64,000 nt of DNA from Flavobacterium foetidum (lineage in GTDB: Bacteria; Bacteroidota; Bacteroidia; Flavobacteriales; Flavobacteriaceae): contig NZ_SJTF01000004.1 in the NCBI RefSeq assembly GCF_004634245.1, forward strand, positions 248,001 through 312,000. The letters are read 5' to 3'. A program made the translations under genes and the position numbers. Positions within the stretch are counted from its first letter, which is position 1. The number at the start of each line of letters is the position of its first letter. The notes under the pieces are model-generated. The model ran no database searches, was not told the DNA's origin, and saw only the letters and a list, made by a program, of their open reading frames with translations. Below, piece by piece: positions 18,851 to 28,217 of this stretch.

Positions 18851-18884
18851 AAAAAAGCCTGAATTTTTTTCAGGCTTTTTTTTC
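18851..18884 (+). terminator. Terminator of the PepSY operon
   Basis: AAAAAAGCCTGAA pairs with TTCAGGCTTTTTT, followed by more T. Confidence 0.85.
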
Positions 18885-18910
18885 TTAAATTATTTTACTT
18901 GCTCTATTTT

Positions 18911-18945
18911 TAAAAAATAAAAAACCGCCGATAAAGGCGGTTCTC
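18911..18945 (-). terminator. Terminator of the MORN-repeat gene
   Basis: On the minus strand AACCGCC-TTTATC-GGCGGTT followed by a T run. Confidence 0.8.
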
Positions 18946-18967
18946 AAAAAACAATAAACGTAATCTT

Positions 18968-19315
18968 TTAATTTCTGTTAGCAACAGCATTTTTTTGAAG
19001 ATTCTTAACAGAACTTACTCTGCTGTTTTCGTATGCCACTTCACAAAGATTTTTTTCGTTATAAAACATCCATTTTCCGGTTTTTAGACCATTTGTGTAC
19101 TCACCTTCTACCGTTTTATTTCCTTTTACATCATAAGATACCCAAACACCGTCTAATTTTCCATCCTTAAAATAACCTTCCTGTTGTACATTTCCATTTT
19201 CATAATAATAGATTGCTTTTACTCTATTTCCAACAGCGTCCAATTCAGGTTTACCTTCTTGCGCACTCAAAATTCCAGAGAACAATACAGCCGCTAAAAT
19301 CACACTCTTTTTCAT
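18968..19315 (-). CDS. Secreted MORN-repeat variant protein
   Basis: A 115-residue exported protein: signal peptide MKKSVILAAVLFSGILSAQ, then three repeats of about 23 residues of the MORN_2/YwqK type (YYYENGNVQQEGYFKDGKLD, YDVKGNKTVEGEYTNGLKTG, FYNEKNLCEVAYENS). The repeats form a small beta-sheet surface; the function of these Bacteroidetes proteins is unknown. The name 'YwqK antitoxin' sometimes given to the family is not supported by a toxin nearby. Confidence 0.8.
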   Translation of the reverse strand: MKKSVILAAVLFSGILSAQEGKPELDAVGNRVKAIYYYENGNVQQEGYFKDGKLDGVWVSYDVKGNKTVEGEYTNGLKTGKWMFYNEKNLCEVAYENSRVSSVKNLQKNAVANRN

Positions 19316-19439
19316 ATCTTTAGGTATTTAATGTTATCAAATCGTTATCAAATATAGTTAAATGTTTACATTAAAAAAACTTTTGCTTAACAATTTGGTA
19401 ACATTGAATAAAAACTTAACATTGGAAAAATATCAAAAA

Positions 19440-19470
19440 CAAAAAAACCAGCGCTCAAGCACTGGTTTTA
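19440..19470 (-). terminator. Terminator of the TlpA-like gene
   Basis: On the minus strand AAACCAG ... CTGGTTT with an inner GC pair, followed by T-rich sequence. Confidence 0.75.
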
Positions 19471-19526
19471 CTGGTATTCTAAGACTATTACGTTTTTACG
19501 AAAACGTTTTAAATTTCGTAAATAAA

Positions 19527-20522
19527 TTAGTTCAGTAATGCATTGAGCTCACTTTCGAGCTTAGGATCAGATGGTCGTGTAGCATCCGGATTTACAATAT
19601 TTCCTTTTGGATCGATCAAAATAAACCTCGGAATTCCAGTTACACCGTAATTCATAACAAATTCAGATTCCCAGTCCTTATCTGCAAAAAGCTGTACGCC
19701 GCCAAGATTTTTATCGGTAACAAACTTTTTCCATTTTTCCTTGTCTTTTAATTTATCAATCGAAATGCTCACAAACTCAATGTTTTTTCCATGAAATTTC
19801 TCTTCAATTTTCTGAAGATATGGAATTTCTGCACGGCAAGGTCCGCACCAAGTCGCCCACAAATCTATATAAATGTATTTCCCTTTTAGATCTGCCAGTT
19901 TAGTTTGACCTCCCTTATGGTTTTCATAATCAAATTCGGGAGAAGGTTTTCCTACGAGTTTATTTGCTTTTGCCGCCCTTTCGTATTCCTGAGATGCATA
20001 TTGATAAAAACTTTCAAAACTGCTTTTTAAGGCAGTCTTAAATTCGGGCTCAAAATCACCTTTTTCAACACTTTCTGTATCCGCTTTTAATTTTGCATCC
20101 AACAAAGCTCCAAACGCGGCAGCTTCTTTGCTGAATGCATCTTTTTGAAAGTTCTCGTCCTTTAATGCCTGTTGCGCCAAAAAATTACTTTCATTTACGC
20201 CTTTACCTTTATATACTATCGTTTCATCAAACTCTTTGGCGTTCATAGTCAGATTTACTTCAGAATTTGGTTTTAAATATAAGTTAGAGGATTCTGTACC
20301 ATCAGAAAAAACATAAAACCCTTTTGGAGCATCAAATGAAGCCGAAAACACTCCTTTTTTATCGATCGGAATTACCTGTTTAAAGTTATTTCTTCCTTGA
20401 ATGACCAACGTATCACTGTTTCTATTCGAGATTTTAGCAGTGAACTTAATTGAATTCTTGCTTTGACCTATAACATTCAAAGCATTAATGATTACTAAAC
20501 CAGCAACAAAAAGTTTTTTCAT
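19527..20522 (-). CDS. TlpA/ResA-like thioredoxin with DUF4369-type N-terminal domain
   Basis: A 331-residue exported thiol-disulfide oxidoreductase. Signal peptide about residues 1-20 (ends ALNVIGQ); an N-terminal beta-rich domain of the type common before Bacteroidetes thioredoxins (about 24-105); a helical linker; and an AhpC/TSA-type thioredoxin domain (about 190-331) with WCGPC, active-site Cys226 and Cys229, and the cis-Pro segment GVTGIPRFILID. It probably acts in the periplasm on envelope proteins. It is divergent from aspS. Confidence 0.9.
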   Translation of the reverse strand: MKKLFVAGLVIINALNVIGQSKNSIKFTAKISNRNSDTLVIQGRNNFKQVIPIDKKGVFSASFDAPKGFYVFSDGTESSNLYLKPNSEVNLTMNAKEFDETIVYKGKGVNESNFLAQQALKDENFQKDAFSKEAAAFGALLDAKLKADTESVEKGDFEPEFKTALKSSFESFYQYASQEYERAAKANKLVGKPSPEFDYENHKGGQTKLADLKGKYIYIDLWATWCGPCRAEIPYLQKIEEKFHGKNIEFVSISIDKLKDKEKWKKFVTDKNLGGVQLFADKDWESEFVMNYGVTGIPRFILIDPKGNIVNPDATRPSDPKLESELNALLN

Positions 20523-20654
20523 GGGTTTTATTATTTGTTTTTTAGTGAATCAAAACTAAAGAAATTTAAGCTTCAAAATTTCAGAATTAACAATTTATTT
20601 GAAATTATTCTGCATCAACTTATCACTTTGCTATATTATCTTGAATTTTGTATT

Positions 20655-20662
20655 TACTTTTG
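20655..20662 (+). promoter_or_regulatory. -7 promoter box of aspS
   Basis: TACTTTTG matches TAnnTTTG, 18 bp before the ATG at 20681. It excludes the earlier in-frame start at 20648. Confidence 0.6.
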
Positions 20663-20680
20663 CAGTCTAAAATTTTGAAT

Positions 20681-22432
20681 ATGTATAGAAGTCATAATTG
20701 CGGCGAATTAAATGCCTCAAATATCAATACCGAAGTTACTCTTGCGGGATGGGTACAAAAATCACGTGATAAAGGATTTATGAATTGGGTTGACTTACGC
20801 GACCGTTACGGAATTACACAGCTTATTTTCGACGAAAGTCGTACTGAAAAAAGCGTTTTTGAACTGGCTAAAACTCTTGGACGTGAGTTTGTTATTCAGG
20901 TAAAAGGCACCGTTATTGAGCGTGAAGCCAAAAACAAAAACATTCCAACGGGCGAAATCGAAATTTTAGTTTCTGAATTAACAATTTTAAACACTGCTCT
21001 TACCCCTCCATTTACTATTGAAGATGAAACGGACGGCGGGGAAGACATCAGAATGAAATACCGTTACTTGGATATCCGAAGAAATCCTGTAAAAAACAGT
21101 TTATTATTCCGTCACAAAGTGGCAATCGAAGTTCGTAAATATCTGTCTGATTTAGATTTCTGCGAAGTTGAAACGCCTTACTTAATCAAATCGACTCCAG
21201 AAGGAGCAAGAGATTTCGTCGTACCAAGCCGTATGAACGAAGGTCAGTTTTATGCGTTGCCACAATCTCCACAAACTTTCAAACAACTTTTGATGGTGGG
21301 TGGAATGGATAAATATTTCCAAATCGTGAAATGTTTCCGTGACGAAGATTTACGTGCAGACCGTCAGCCAGAGTTTACACAGATTGACTGCGAAATGGCA
21401 TTTGTGGAACAAGAAGACATTTTGAATGTTTTTGAAGGATTGACGCGACATTTATTAAAAGAAATCAAAGGCATTGAGGTAGAGAAATTCCCAAGAATTA
21501 CCTACGAATATGCTATGAAAACATACGGAAATGACAAGCCGGACATTCGTTTCGGAATGAAATTTGGCGAATTAAACGAATTTGCACAACATAAGGAATT
21601 CTCTGTATTCAATGCAGCAGAACTAGTTGTGGGAATCGCTGTTCCAGGAGCAGGAAATTATACCCGCAAAGAAATCGATGGATTGATTGACTGGGTAAAA
21701 CGTCCGCAAGTTGGAGCATCTGGAATGGTTTACGTAAAATGCAATGAAGACGGAACTTTCAAATCATCTGTAGATAAATTCTACGATCAAGACGATTTAG
21801 CAAACTGGGCAAAAGCAACAGAAGCAAATCCTGGCGATATGATTTTTGTACTTTCTGGTCCAGCAAATAAAACAAGAGCACAATTATCTGCCTTACGTAT
21901 GGAACTAGCAACTCGTTTAGGATTACGTAATCCAGAAGAATTTGCTCCATTATGGGTGGTAGATTTCCCATTATTGGAATTGGACGAAGAAAGCGGTCGT
22001 TACCACGCAATGCATCATCCATTTACATCTCCAAAACCAGAAGACATGGCATTGTTAGAAACCGAGCCAGGAAAAGTTCGTGCCAATGCTTATGATATGG
22101 TTTTAAACGGAAACGAAATTGGTGGAGGTTCTATTCGTATTCACGACAAGGCGACACAACAATTAATGTTCAAATATTTAGGATTTACCGAAGAAGAAGC
22201 AAAAGCGCAGTTTGGTTTCTTAATGGACGCTTTCCAGTTTGGAGCTCCGCCACACGGTGGATTAGCATTTGGTTTGGATCGATTAGTTGCGATTTTAGGA
22301 GGTCAGGAAACGATTAGAGATTTTATCGCATTCCCTAAAAACAATGCAGGGCGTGACGTTATGATTGATGCACCTGCTGCCATTGACGAGACACAATTGA
22401 AAGAATTACATATTAAAGTTGATTTGGTATAA
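20681..22432 (+). CDS. aspS: Aspartate-tRNA ligase
   Basis: Class IIb aminoacyl-tRNA synthetase of 583 residues. It starts [14 protein letters not shown], carries the N-terminal OB-fold anticodon-binding domain ([20 protein letters not shown]), class II motif 2 ([18 protein letters not shown]), the bacterial GAD insertion (about 290-410) and motif 3 ([13 protein letters not shown]). Length and the insertion show the bacterial type. It is a single-gene unit, with its own promoter box and a strong terminator. Confidence 0.97.
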   Translation: MYRSHNCGELNASNINTEVTLAGWVQKSRDKGFMNWVDLRDRYGITQLIFDESRTEKSVFELAKTLGREFVIQVKGTVIEREAKNKNIPTGEIEILVSELTILNTALTPPFTIEDETDGGEDIRMKYRYLDIRRNPVKNSLLFRHKVAIEVRKYLSDLDFCEVETPYLIKSTPEGARDFVVPSRMNEGQFYALPQSPQTFKQLLMVGGMDKYFQIVKCFRDEDLRADRQPEFTQIDCEMAFVEQEDILNVFEGLTRHLLKEIKGIEVEKFPRITYEYAMKTYGNDKPDIRFGMKFGELNEFAQHKEFSVFNAAELVVGIAVPGAGNYTRKEIDGLIDWVKRPQVGASGMVYVKCNEDGTFKSSVDKFYDQDDLANWAKATEANPGDMIFVLSGPANKTRAQLSALRMELATRLGLRNPEEFAPLWVVDFPLLELDEESGRYHAMHHPFTSPKPEDMALLETEPGKVRANAYDMVLNGNEIGGGSIRIHDKATQQLMFKYLGFTEEEAKAQFGFLMDAFQFGAPPHGGLAFGLDRLVAILGGQETIRDFIAFPKNNAGRDVMIDAPAAIDETQLKELHIKVDLV

Positions 22433-22453
22433 TCAATTTGAAATCAATTTTTT

Positions 22454-22485
22454 AAAACCGCAGCTTTCTAGACTGCGGTTTTTTA
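22454..22485 (+). terminator. Terminator of aspS
   Basis: AAACCGCAG pairs with CTGCGGTTT, followed by T-rich sequence. Confidence 0.85.
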
Positions 22486-22718
22486 TTTTCATGCAACTTT
22501 TTTCAAAAACGAAAAAAAATAGTACAAAGACTTTTTTAACTAAAAAATCATCGGAATCTTTGTAAAAATGGCTTAATCATAAAGTCAAAAACTTCTTACT
22601 TTTTGAAGTATTTTTAATGATTCTCATTTTAACATGAATCATATCAAAATTGCAGCAACAAACCACGTAAAAACACTGTAAATCAATAATTTTTAGAAAA
22701 AATTAACATGTAGATGTC

Positions 22719-22746
22719 TTTTGTATGAATTTATATGTTACATTTG
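22719..22746 (+). promoter_or_regulatory. Probable promoter of the cold-shock gene
   Basis: -33 TTTTG (22719-22723) and -7 TACATTTG (22739-22746), with a short 15-bp spacer. The rest of the 343-bp gap between aspS and the cold-shock gene (22433-22775) holds the aspS terminator and AT-rich sequence with no ORF recognised. The leader is only about 25 nt, so a long cold-shock 5' UTR is not evident. Confidence 0.5.
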
Positions 22747-22775
22747 TTTTATTATAAATTATTATTACAATTACA

Positions 22776-22970
22776 ATGCGTACAGGTACAGTAAAATTTT
22801 TCAATGAGTCTAAAGGTTATGGATTCATTACAGACGAAGAAACAGGAAAAGATATCTTCGTTCACGCTTCAGGAATTAACGCGGAAGAATTACGCGAAGG
22901 TGACCGTGTAAGCTATGAAGAAGAAGAAGGAAGAAAAGGGAAAGTTGCTGCTAAAGTGGCAGTGATCTAA
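22776..22970 (+). CDS. Cold-shock domain protein (CspA family)
   Basis: A 64-residue single cold-shock domain that binds single-stranded nucleic acids and acts as an RNA chaperone. Both RNA-binding motifs are present: KGYGFI (RNP1-like) and DIFVHAS (RNP2-like). The length and the opening RTGTVKFFNESKGYG are typical. It stands alone with a terminator immediately downstream. Confidence 0.95.
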   Translation: MRTGTVKFFNESKGYGFITDEETGKDIFVHASGINAEELREGDRVSYEEEEGRKGKVAAKVAVI

Positions 22971-23017
22971 GAAAAATATAGCAATTTATTTTTTTTGCCT
23001 CTGAATGGTCTCAAAAG

Positions 23018-23047
23018 ACGTCCCGAAGTATCGGGACGTTTTTTTTT
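23018..23047 (+). terminator. Terminator of the cold-shock gene
   Basis: ACGTCCCGA-AGTA-TCGGGACGT followed by a long T run. Confidence 0.9.
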
Positions 23048-23149
23048 AGACGATTCTTAAAAAAATATTAAAATAACTCTTCGTTATTTATAATCAATAA
23101 AAATTACACATAAACGCGGTTTCGCAGCCTACTTAAATCCTTTTTTAGC

Positions 23150-23180
23150 TTGTGTTTTACAGACTTCCAAGTTATCTTTG
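23150..23180 (+). promoter_or_regulatory. Promoter of the nuoA-N operon
   Basis: -33 TTG (23150-23152), 20-bp spacer and -7 TATCTTTG (23173-23180), giving a leader of about 25-30 nt before nuoA at 23214. Confidence 0.65.
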
Positions 23181-23213
23181 TGGCTCATTTTTTTAAGTAT
23201 AAAACCGAAGTTT

Positions 23214-23579
23214 ATGCAATCTGATCAATACAGTTACATTCCTATTTTAATGCAGTTTCTTTTAGCTGTTGGTTTTGTGGTAGGAACAATTATTATTTCT
23301 GGAAAATTAGGACCAAGAAGAACCTCTGAAGTTAAAGACAAAAACTTCGAATGTGGTATCGAATCTGTTGGTAACGCCCGTATTCCATTCTCTGTAAAAT
23401 ACTTCTTAGTTGCCATTTTGTTCGTATTGTTCGACGTAGAGGTTATTTTTCTTTATCCTTGGGCAATAAACTTCAAAGACTTAGGAATTGAAGGAATGTT
23501 AAAAATGTTAGTTTTCATGTCTTTGCTTTTAGTTGGTTTTTTCTACATCATCAAAAAGAAAGCATTAGAGTGGGAATAA
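23214..23579 (+). CDS. nuoA: NADH-quinone oxidoreductase subunit A
   Basis: A 121-residue membrane subunit of complex I with three helices. Conserved loop FECGIESVGNARIPFSVKY (cf. the ND3 loop with its Cys) sits between helices 1 and 2. The ATG at 23214 (MQSDQYSY) is preferred over an in-frame start at 23178, which falls inside the promoter box. It is the first gene of a complete 14-gene operon. Confidence 0.95.
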   Translation: MQSDQYSYIPILMQFLLAVGFVVGTIIISGKLGPRRTSEVKDKNFECGIESVGNARIPFSVKYFLVAILFVLFDVEVIFLYPWAINFKDLGIEGMLKMLVFMSLLLVGFFYIIKKKALEWE

Positions 23580-23586
23580 AGAATAT

Positions 23587-23718
23587 TAGATTTCAGATTT
23601 TAGATTTTAGATTAAATTGATTTAGAATTTTAGGTTTGAAAATAATATCTCAAAACACAATATTGAATTTTAAAATTGATTTCGGTTTCAAGGTCAAAAA
23701 TCTAAAATCTGAAATCTA
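23587..23718. repeat. Inverted heptad repeat between nuoA and nuoB
   Basis: Perfect 22-bp arms (23587-23608 and 23697-23718) made of GATTTTA/GATTTCA heptads, 88 bp apart. The insertion widens an otherwise compact operon and can fold into a stem in the nuo mRNA. Confidence 0.8.
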
Positions 23719-23733
23719 CAATCTAAAATAAAA

Positions 23734-24282
23734 ATGAGCGATTCAAAAGTAAATATGGTTGCGCCACCGGAAGGAGTTACTGGTGAAGGTTTCTTCGCTA
23801 CAAAACTTAGTGATGTTGTTGGGTTGGCACGCGCGAATTCTCTTTGGCCATTACCCTTTGCGACATCTTGTTGCGGAATTGAGTTTATGGCCACAATGGC
23901 ATCTCATTACGATTTAGCTCGATTTGGTTCTGAACGTGTGAGTTTTTCTCCTCGTCAGGCAGATATGTTGTTAGTAATGGGAACTATTTCAAAAAAAATG
24001 GCTCCAATTTTAAGACAAGTGTACGAACAAATGGCCGAGCCTCGCTGGGTGATTGCTGTTGGCGCTTGTGCCTCTTCAGGAGGAGTATTTGACACGTATT
24101 CAGTACTTCAGGGAATTGACAAAGTAATTCCTGTTGATGTTTACGTTCCTGGTTGCCCGCCAAGACCAGAACAAATTGTTGATGGAGTAATGAGACTTCA
24201 AGAACTGGTAAAAAGCGAATCTGTTAGAAGAAGAAGCTCTCCAGAATATCAAGAATTATTAGCTTCATATAATATCTCATAA
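23734..24282 (+). CDS. nuoB: NADH-quinone oxidoreductase subunit B
   Basis: A 182-residue peripheral-arm subunit that holds the terminal [4Fe-4S] cluster N2, which passes electrons to quinone. The ligands are visible: tandem Cys46-Cys47 in [11 protein letters not shown], Cys112 in VGACASSGG, and Cys141 in [10 protein letters not shown]. Length is typical. The stop is one base before the nuoC start codon. Confidence 0.97.
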   Translation: MSDSKVNMVAPPEGVTGEGFFATKLSDVVGLARANSLWPLPFATSCCGIEFMATMASHYDLARFGSERVSFSPRQADMLLVMGTISKKMAPILRQVYEQMAEPRWVIAVGACASSGGVFDTYSVLQGIDKVIPVDVYVPGCPPRPEQIVDGVMRLQELVKSESVRRRSSPEYQELLASYNIS

Positions 24283-24283
24283 G

Positions 24284-24805
24284 ATGGCTTTAGAAAACAC
24301 CCTGATCCAAGATAAACTTACTGAAACATTCAATAACGATGTTTTCAACTTTCAGCAAGAGAGAGATATTTTTTCTTTAGAAGCTTCAGCTGATAAAATC
24401 ACACCGTTGATTCTATTCCTTAAAAACGATCCAGAATTACAATTTCATTTCTTAACTGACTTATGCGGTATCCATTACCCAGATAACGAAAGTGAGCGTC
24501 AGTTTGCAGTTGTTTATCACTTACACAACTGGTACGAAAACAAAAGACTAAAAATCAAAGTTTTCTTAAACGGAGAAAAACCAGAAATTAAATCGGTTTC
24601 GAATATTTTCTTGAGTTCGAACTGGATGGAAAGAGAAACGTTCGATTTCTACGGAATCAACTTTATAGGACATCCTCAGTTGAAACGTATTTTAAACATG
24701 GACGAAATGCAGTCTCACCCAATGCGAAAAGAATTCCCAATGGAAGACAGCGGAAGAACCGACAAAGACGACAGATTCTTTGGAAGAACAACATCAAATT
24801 GCTAA
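24284..24805 (+). CDS. nuoC: NADH-quinone oxidoreductase subunit C
   Basis: A 173-residue peripheral-arm subunit (30-kDa subunit family) that packs against NuoD near the quinone site. The signature YHLHNWYENKRLKIKVFLNG and the C-terminal ERETFDFYGINFIGHPQLKR region are present. It is not fused to nuoD, unlike the E. coli nuoCD. Confidence 0.95.
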   Translation: MALENTLIQDKLTETFNNDVFNFQQERDIFSLEASADKITPLILFLKNDPELQFHFLTDLCGIHYPDNESERQFAVVYHLHNWYENKRLKIKVFLNGEKPEIKSVSNIFLSSNWMERETFDFYGINFIGHPQLKRILNMDEMQSHPMRKEFPMEDSGRTDKDDRFFGRTTSNC

Positions 24806-24826
24806 AAAATAATTCAACATTATAAA

Positions 24827-26065
24827 ATGTCAGAACTATTATTACCACCAGAGCATCGTTATGCTAAAATAATTAAGGAGAGACTTAACGAAGACGGAAG
24901 CGAACTTTCTGTACTGAATTTAGGTCCAACTCACCCTGCGACTCACGGTATTTTCCAAAACATCCTATTAATGGATGGTGAAAAAATTCTTGAGGCTGAG
25001 CCAACTATTGGTTACATCCACAGAGCTTTCGAGAAAATTGCCGAAAATCGTCCTTTTTATCAAATTACACCTCTTACAGACCGTATGAACTACTGCTCTT
25101 CTCCTATTAATAATATGGGATGGTGGATGACAGTAGAAAAACTATTAGGTATTGAAGTTCCTAAAAGAGCGCAGTATTTAAGAGTTATCGTTATGGAGCT
25201 GGCTCGTATTACGGATCATATTATCTGTAACGGGATTTTGGGTGTAGATACTGGTGCGTATACTGGTTTCTTGTACGTTTTTCAATTTAGAGAAAAAATC
25301 TACGAAATCTACGAAGAAATTTGTGGAGCTCGTTTGACTACCAATATGGGAAGAATCGGTGGTTTTGAAAGAGACTGGTCTCCGGAAGTTTTCAAAAAAC
25401 TAGATAAATTCCTAGAAGAATTCCCTCCAGTATGGCAGGAATTCCAAAACTTATTCGAGAGAAACAGAATTTTCCTTGACAGAACTGTAAACGTTGGTGC
25501 AATCACTGCTGAAAAAGCAATGGCATACGGATTTACAGGTCCAAACTTACGTGCTGCGGGAGTTGATTACGATGTACGTGTAGCACAGCCATACTCATCT
25601 TACGAAGATTTCGATTTTATCGTTCCTGTTGGAAAATCGGGTGATACTTACGATCGTTTCTGTGTTCGTAATGCTGAAGTTTGGGAAAGTTTAAGCATTA
25701 TTCGTCAAGCATTAGAAAAAATGCCTCCAGGAAACGAATATCATGCTGAAGTTCCAGATTACTACCTTCCTCCAAAAGAAGATGTTTATACTTCTATGGA
25801 ATCTTTAATTTATCACTTTAAGATTGTAATGGGAGAAGTTCCTGTACCAGTTGCAGAAATCTATCACCCAGTAGAAGGAGGAAATGGAGAAATCGGTTTC
25901 TATTTAGTTACAGACGGAAGTAGAACTCCTTATAGATTACATTTCAGAAGACCATGCTTTATTTATTACCAAGCATTCCCAGAAATGATTAAAGGTGCCA
26001 TGCTTTCTGATGCGATTATCATCCTTTCAAGTTTGAACGTAATTGCAGGAGAATTAGACGCCTAA
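24827..26065 (+). CDS. nuoD: NADH-quinone oxidoreductase subunit D
   Basis: A 412-residue 49-kDa-type subunit related to NiFe-hydrogenase large subunits, forming the quinone-binding pocket with NuoB. LGPTHPATHGIFQNILLMDG near the N-terminus contains the conserved quinone-site histidines, and the family ending (IIILSSLNVIAGELDA) is intact. Metal-binding cysteines of hydrogenases are absent, as expected. Confidence 0.97.
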   Translation: MSELLLPPEHRYAKIIKERLNEDGSELSVLNLGPTHPATHGIFQNILLMDGEKILEAEPTIGYIHRAFEKIAENRPFYQITPLTDRMNYCSSPINNMGWWMTVEKLLGIEVPKRAQYLRVIVMELARITDHIICNGILGVDTGAYTGFLYVFQFREKIYEIYEEICGARLTTNMGRIGGFERDWSPEVFKKLDKFLEEFPPVWQEFQNLFERNRIFLDRTVNVGAITAEKAMAYGFTGPNLRAAGVDYDVRVAQPYSSYEDFDFIVPVGKSGDTYDRFCVRNAEVWESLSIIRQALEKMPPGNEYHAEVPDYYLPPKEDVYTSMESLIYHFKIVMGEVPVPVAEIYHPVEGGNGEIGFYLVTDGSRTPYRLHFRRPCFIYYQAFPEMIKGAMLSDAIIILSSLNVIAGELDA

Positions 26066-26067
26066 AA

Positions 26068-26132
26068 AAATTTAGATTTTAGATACTAGAATTTAAATTA
26101 AAATATTTGTGCCTTTGCGCCTTTGTGGCAAA
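26068..26132. repeat. Degenerate repeat tract between nuoD and nuoE
   Basis: TTTAGATTTTAGATACTAGAA followed by a GTGCCTTTGCGCCTTTGTGGC block. Two repeat styles seen elsewhere in the window are joined here in a 78-bp gap. Confidence 0.6.
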
Positions 26133-26143
26133 ACAAGAATAAA

Positions 26144-26674
26144 ATGGAAAGAAAACATTACAAACAAGAAATAAATATGACTGAGGCATTGATGAACCGC
26201 ATCAATGAATTGATCAGCCATTATCCTGAAGGCAAACAAAAATCGGCTTTATTGCCTGTCTTGCACGAAGTTCAGGATGCACATAACAACTGGCTTAGTA
26301 TTGAACTGCAAGATAAAGTTGCCGAGATTCTTCAGATAAAACCAATTGAGGTTTATGAAGTGGTTACTTTTTACACGATGTTCAACCAGAAGCCAATTGG
26401 CAAGTATATGTTTGAGTTCTGCCAAACTTCTTGTTGTTGTTTAAGAGGTGCCGAAGATTTAATGGATTATACTTCTGAAAAATTAGGCATTAAAATGGGC
26501 GAAACTACTCCAGACGGAATGTTTACCATTGCTGGTGTAGAATGTTTAGGTGCTTGCGGATACGCTCCGATGATGCAGTTGGGAGATTTCTACAAAGAAA
26601 AACTGACAGAAGAAAAAATCGATCAGATTATTGCTGATTGTAGAGAGGATAAAATAATATTACACGATAAATAA
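26144..26674 (+). CDS. nuoE: NADH-quinone oxidoreductase subunit E
   Basis: A 176-residue thioredoxin-like subunit of the NADH dehydrogenase module carrying the [2Fe-2S] cluster N1a. Ligand regions EFCQTSCCCLRG and VECLGACGYAPM are present, though the first has an extra Cys. The helical N-terminal half (ALLPVLHEVQDAHNNWLS) is standard. The ATG at 26144 (MERKHYKQE) is preferred over an upstream in-frame start that would be encoded by the repeat tract. Confidence 0.95.
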   Translation: MERKHYKQEINMTEALMNRINELISHYPEGKQKSALLPVLHEVQDAHNNWLSIELQDKVAEILQIKPIEVYEVVTFYTMFNQKPIGKYMFEFCQTSCCCLRGAEDLMDYTSEKLGIKMGETTPDGMFTIAGVECLGACGYAPMMQLGDFYKEKLTEEKIDQIIADCREDKIILHDK

Positions 26675-26675
26675 G

Positions 26676-28046
26676 ATGTCACAAAAAATATTATTAGATA
26701 AAATCAATATTCCTGGAATTAAAACCTACGAAGTTTATCGCCAAAATGGCGGATACGCTTCTGTAGAAAAAGCTTTAAAAACATTAACTCCAGACGAAGT
26801 AACTGAGGAAGTAAAAAAATCAGGATTACGTGGTCGTGGTGGTGCAGGTTTCCCTGCTGGAATGAAATGGAGCTTTATTGATAAAAAATCAGGAAGACCA
26901 AGACACTTAGTGTGTAATGCCGACGAATCGGAGCCGGGAACATTCAAAGATCGATTCTTGATGGAATTTATTCCTCACTTATTAATCGAAGGAATGATTA
27001 CTTCTAGCTACGCTTTAGGTGCTAACTTATCATATATCTACATTCGTGGAGAATATATGTGGGTTTTTAAAATCTTAGAAAGAGCAATCGCCGAAGCAAA
27101 AGCTGCCGGATGGTTAGGAAAAAATATATTAGGATCAGGTTATGACTTAGAACTTCACGTTCACTGTGGAGCTGGAGCTTATATCTGTGGAGAAGAAACA
27201 GCATTAATCGAATCATTGGAAGGTAAAAGAGGAAATCCTCGTATTAAACCACCTTTCCCAGCGGTTTCTGGTCTTTGGGCAAATCCAACGGTAGTAAACA
27301 ATGTTGAAACTATTGCGACTGTGCCATGGATTGTAAACAATTCTGGTGATGATTATGCTAAAATTGGTATTGGACGTTCTACTGGAACTAAATTAATTTC
27401 TGCTTCAGGACATATTAAAAATCCTGGTGTTTACGAAATCGAATTAGGTTTAAGCGTAGACGAATTCATGAATTCTGATGAATATTTGGGAGGAATGTCT
27501 TCAAGCCGTCCCTTAAAAGCATTTGTACCAGGAGGTTCTTCTGTGCCAATTCTACCAGCTGAATTGATTTTCAAAACAGCAAACGGTGAAGATCGTTTAA
27601 TGACTTACGAATCTTTAAGTGATGGTGGTTTTGCTACCGGATCTATGTTGGGTTCTGGAGGATTTATTGTTTACAACGATACTGCTTGTGTGGTAAGAAA
27701 CACTTGGAACTTTGCTCGTTTCTACCACCACGAATCTTGCGGACAATGTACTCCTTGCCGTGAAGGAACTGGATGGTTGGAAAAAATCTTATGGAGAATC
27801 GAAAACGGTCAAGGCCGTGAAGAGGATATCGAATTATTGTGGAGCATTCAAAGCAAAATTGAAGGAAACACAATCTGTCCTCTAGGAGACGCAGCTTCTT
27901 GGCCAGTAGCAGCTGCAATTCGTCACTTTAGAGATGAGTTCGAATATCATGTTCGTTTCCCTGAAAAAATCAAAAATAGAGATCACTTTGTCGCTGAACC
28001 TTTTTCACAAGTAAAACATTTAGTTGGCGGTAAAGCAATCGTTTAA
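26676..28046 (+). CDS. nuoF: NADH-quinone oxidoreductase subunit F
   Basis: A 456-residue subunit that binds NADH and FMN and holds [4Fe-4S] cluster N3. It has the glycine-rich nucleotide region GLRGRGGAGFPAGMKWSF, the FMN-site CNADESEPGTFKDR, the CGAGAYICGEETALIESLEG motif, and the N3 ligands SCGQCTPCREG plus the later NTICPLGDA Cys. It lies one base after nuoE. Confidence 0.97.
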   Translation: MSQKILLDKINIPGIKTYEVYRQNGGYASVEKALKTLTPDEVTEEVKKSGLRGRGGAGFPAGMKWSFIDKKSGRPRHLVCNADESEPGTFKDRFLMEFIPHLLIEGMITSSYALGANLSYIYIRGEYMWVFKILERAIAEAKAAGWLGKNILGSGYDLELHVHCGAGAYICGEETALIESLEGKRGNPRIKPPFPAVSGLWANPTVVNNVETIATVPWIVNNSGDDYAKIGIGRSTGTKLISASGHIKNPGVYEIELGLSVDEFMNSDEYLGGMSSSRPLKAFVPGGSSVPILPAELIFKTANGEDRLMTYESLSDGGFATGSMLGSGGFIVYNDTACVVRNTWNFARFYHHESCGQCTPCREGTGWLEKILWRIENGQGREEDIELLWSIQSKIEGNTICPLGDAASWPVAAAIRHFRDEFEYHVRFPEKIKNRDHFVAEPFSQVKHLVGGKAIV

Positions 28047-28140
28047 AAATAAAAAGCATAAAGTTATAAAGTTCATAATGTTAAAAAGGACAGCAATTCT
28101 TTTCAATATTCCGACTTTCAACAAAAAAGTTTAAAATAGT

Positions 28141-28206
28141 TTAAAGTTTCAAGTTTTTTTAGTTTCAAGTGAAAACGTGAAAACTGAAACCTGAAACTAA
28201 AAAAAC
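28141..28206. repeat. Hairpin with TTTCAAG-type repeats between nuoF and nuoG
   Basis: Perfect 15-bp arms (28153-28167 and 28192-28206) preceded by TTTAAAG/TTTCAAG units. The whole 171-bp gap between nuoF and nuoG is non-coding and repeat-derived. Confidence 0.75.
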
Positions 28207-28217
28207 AAAATAAAGAG

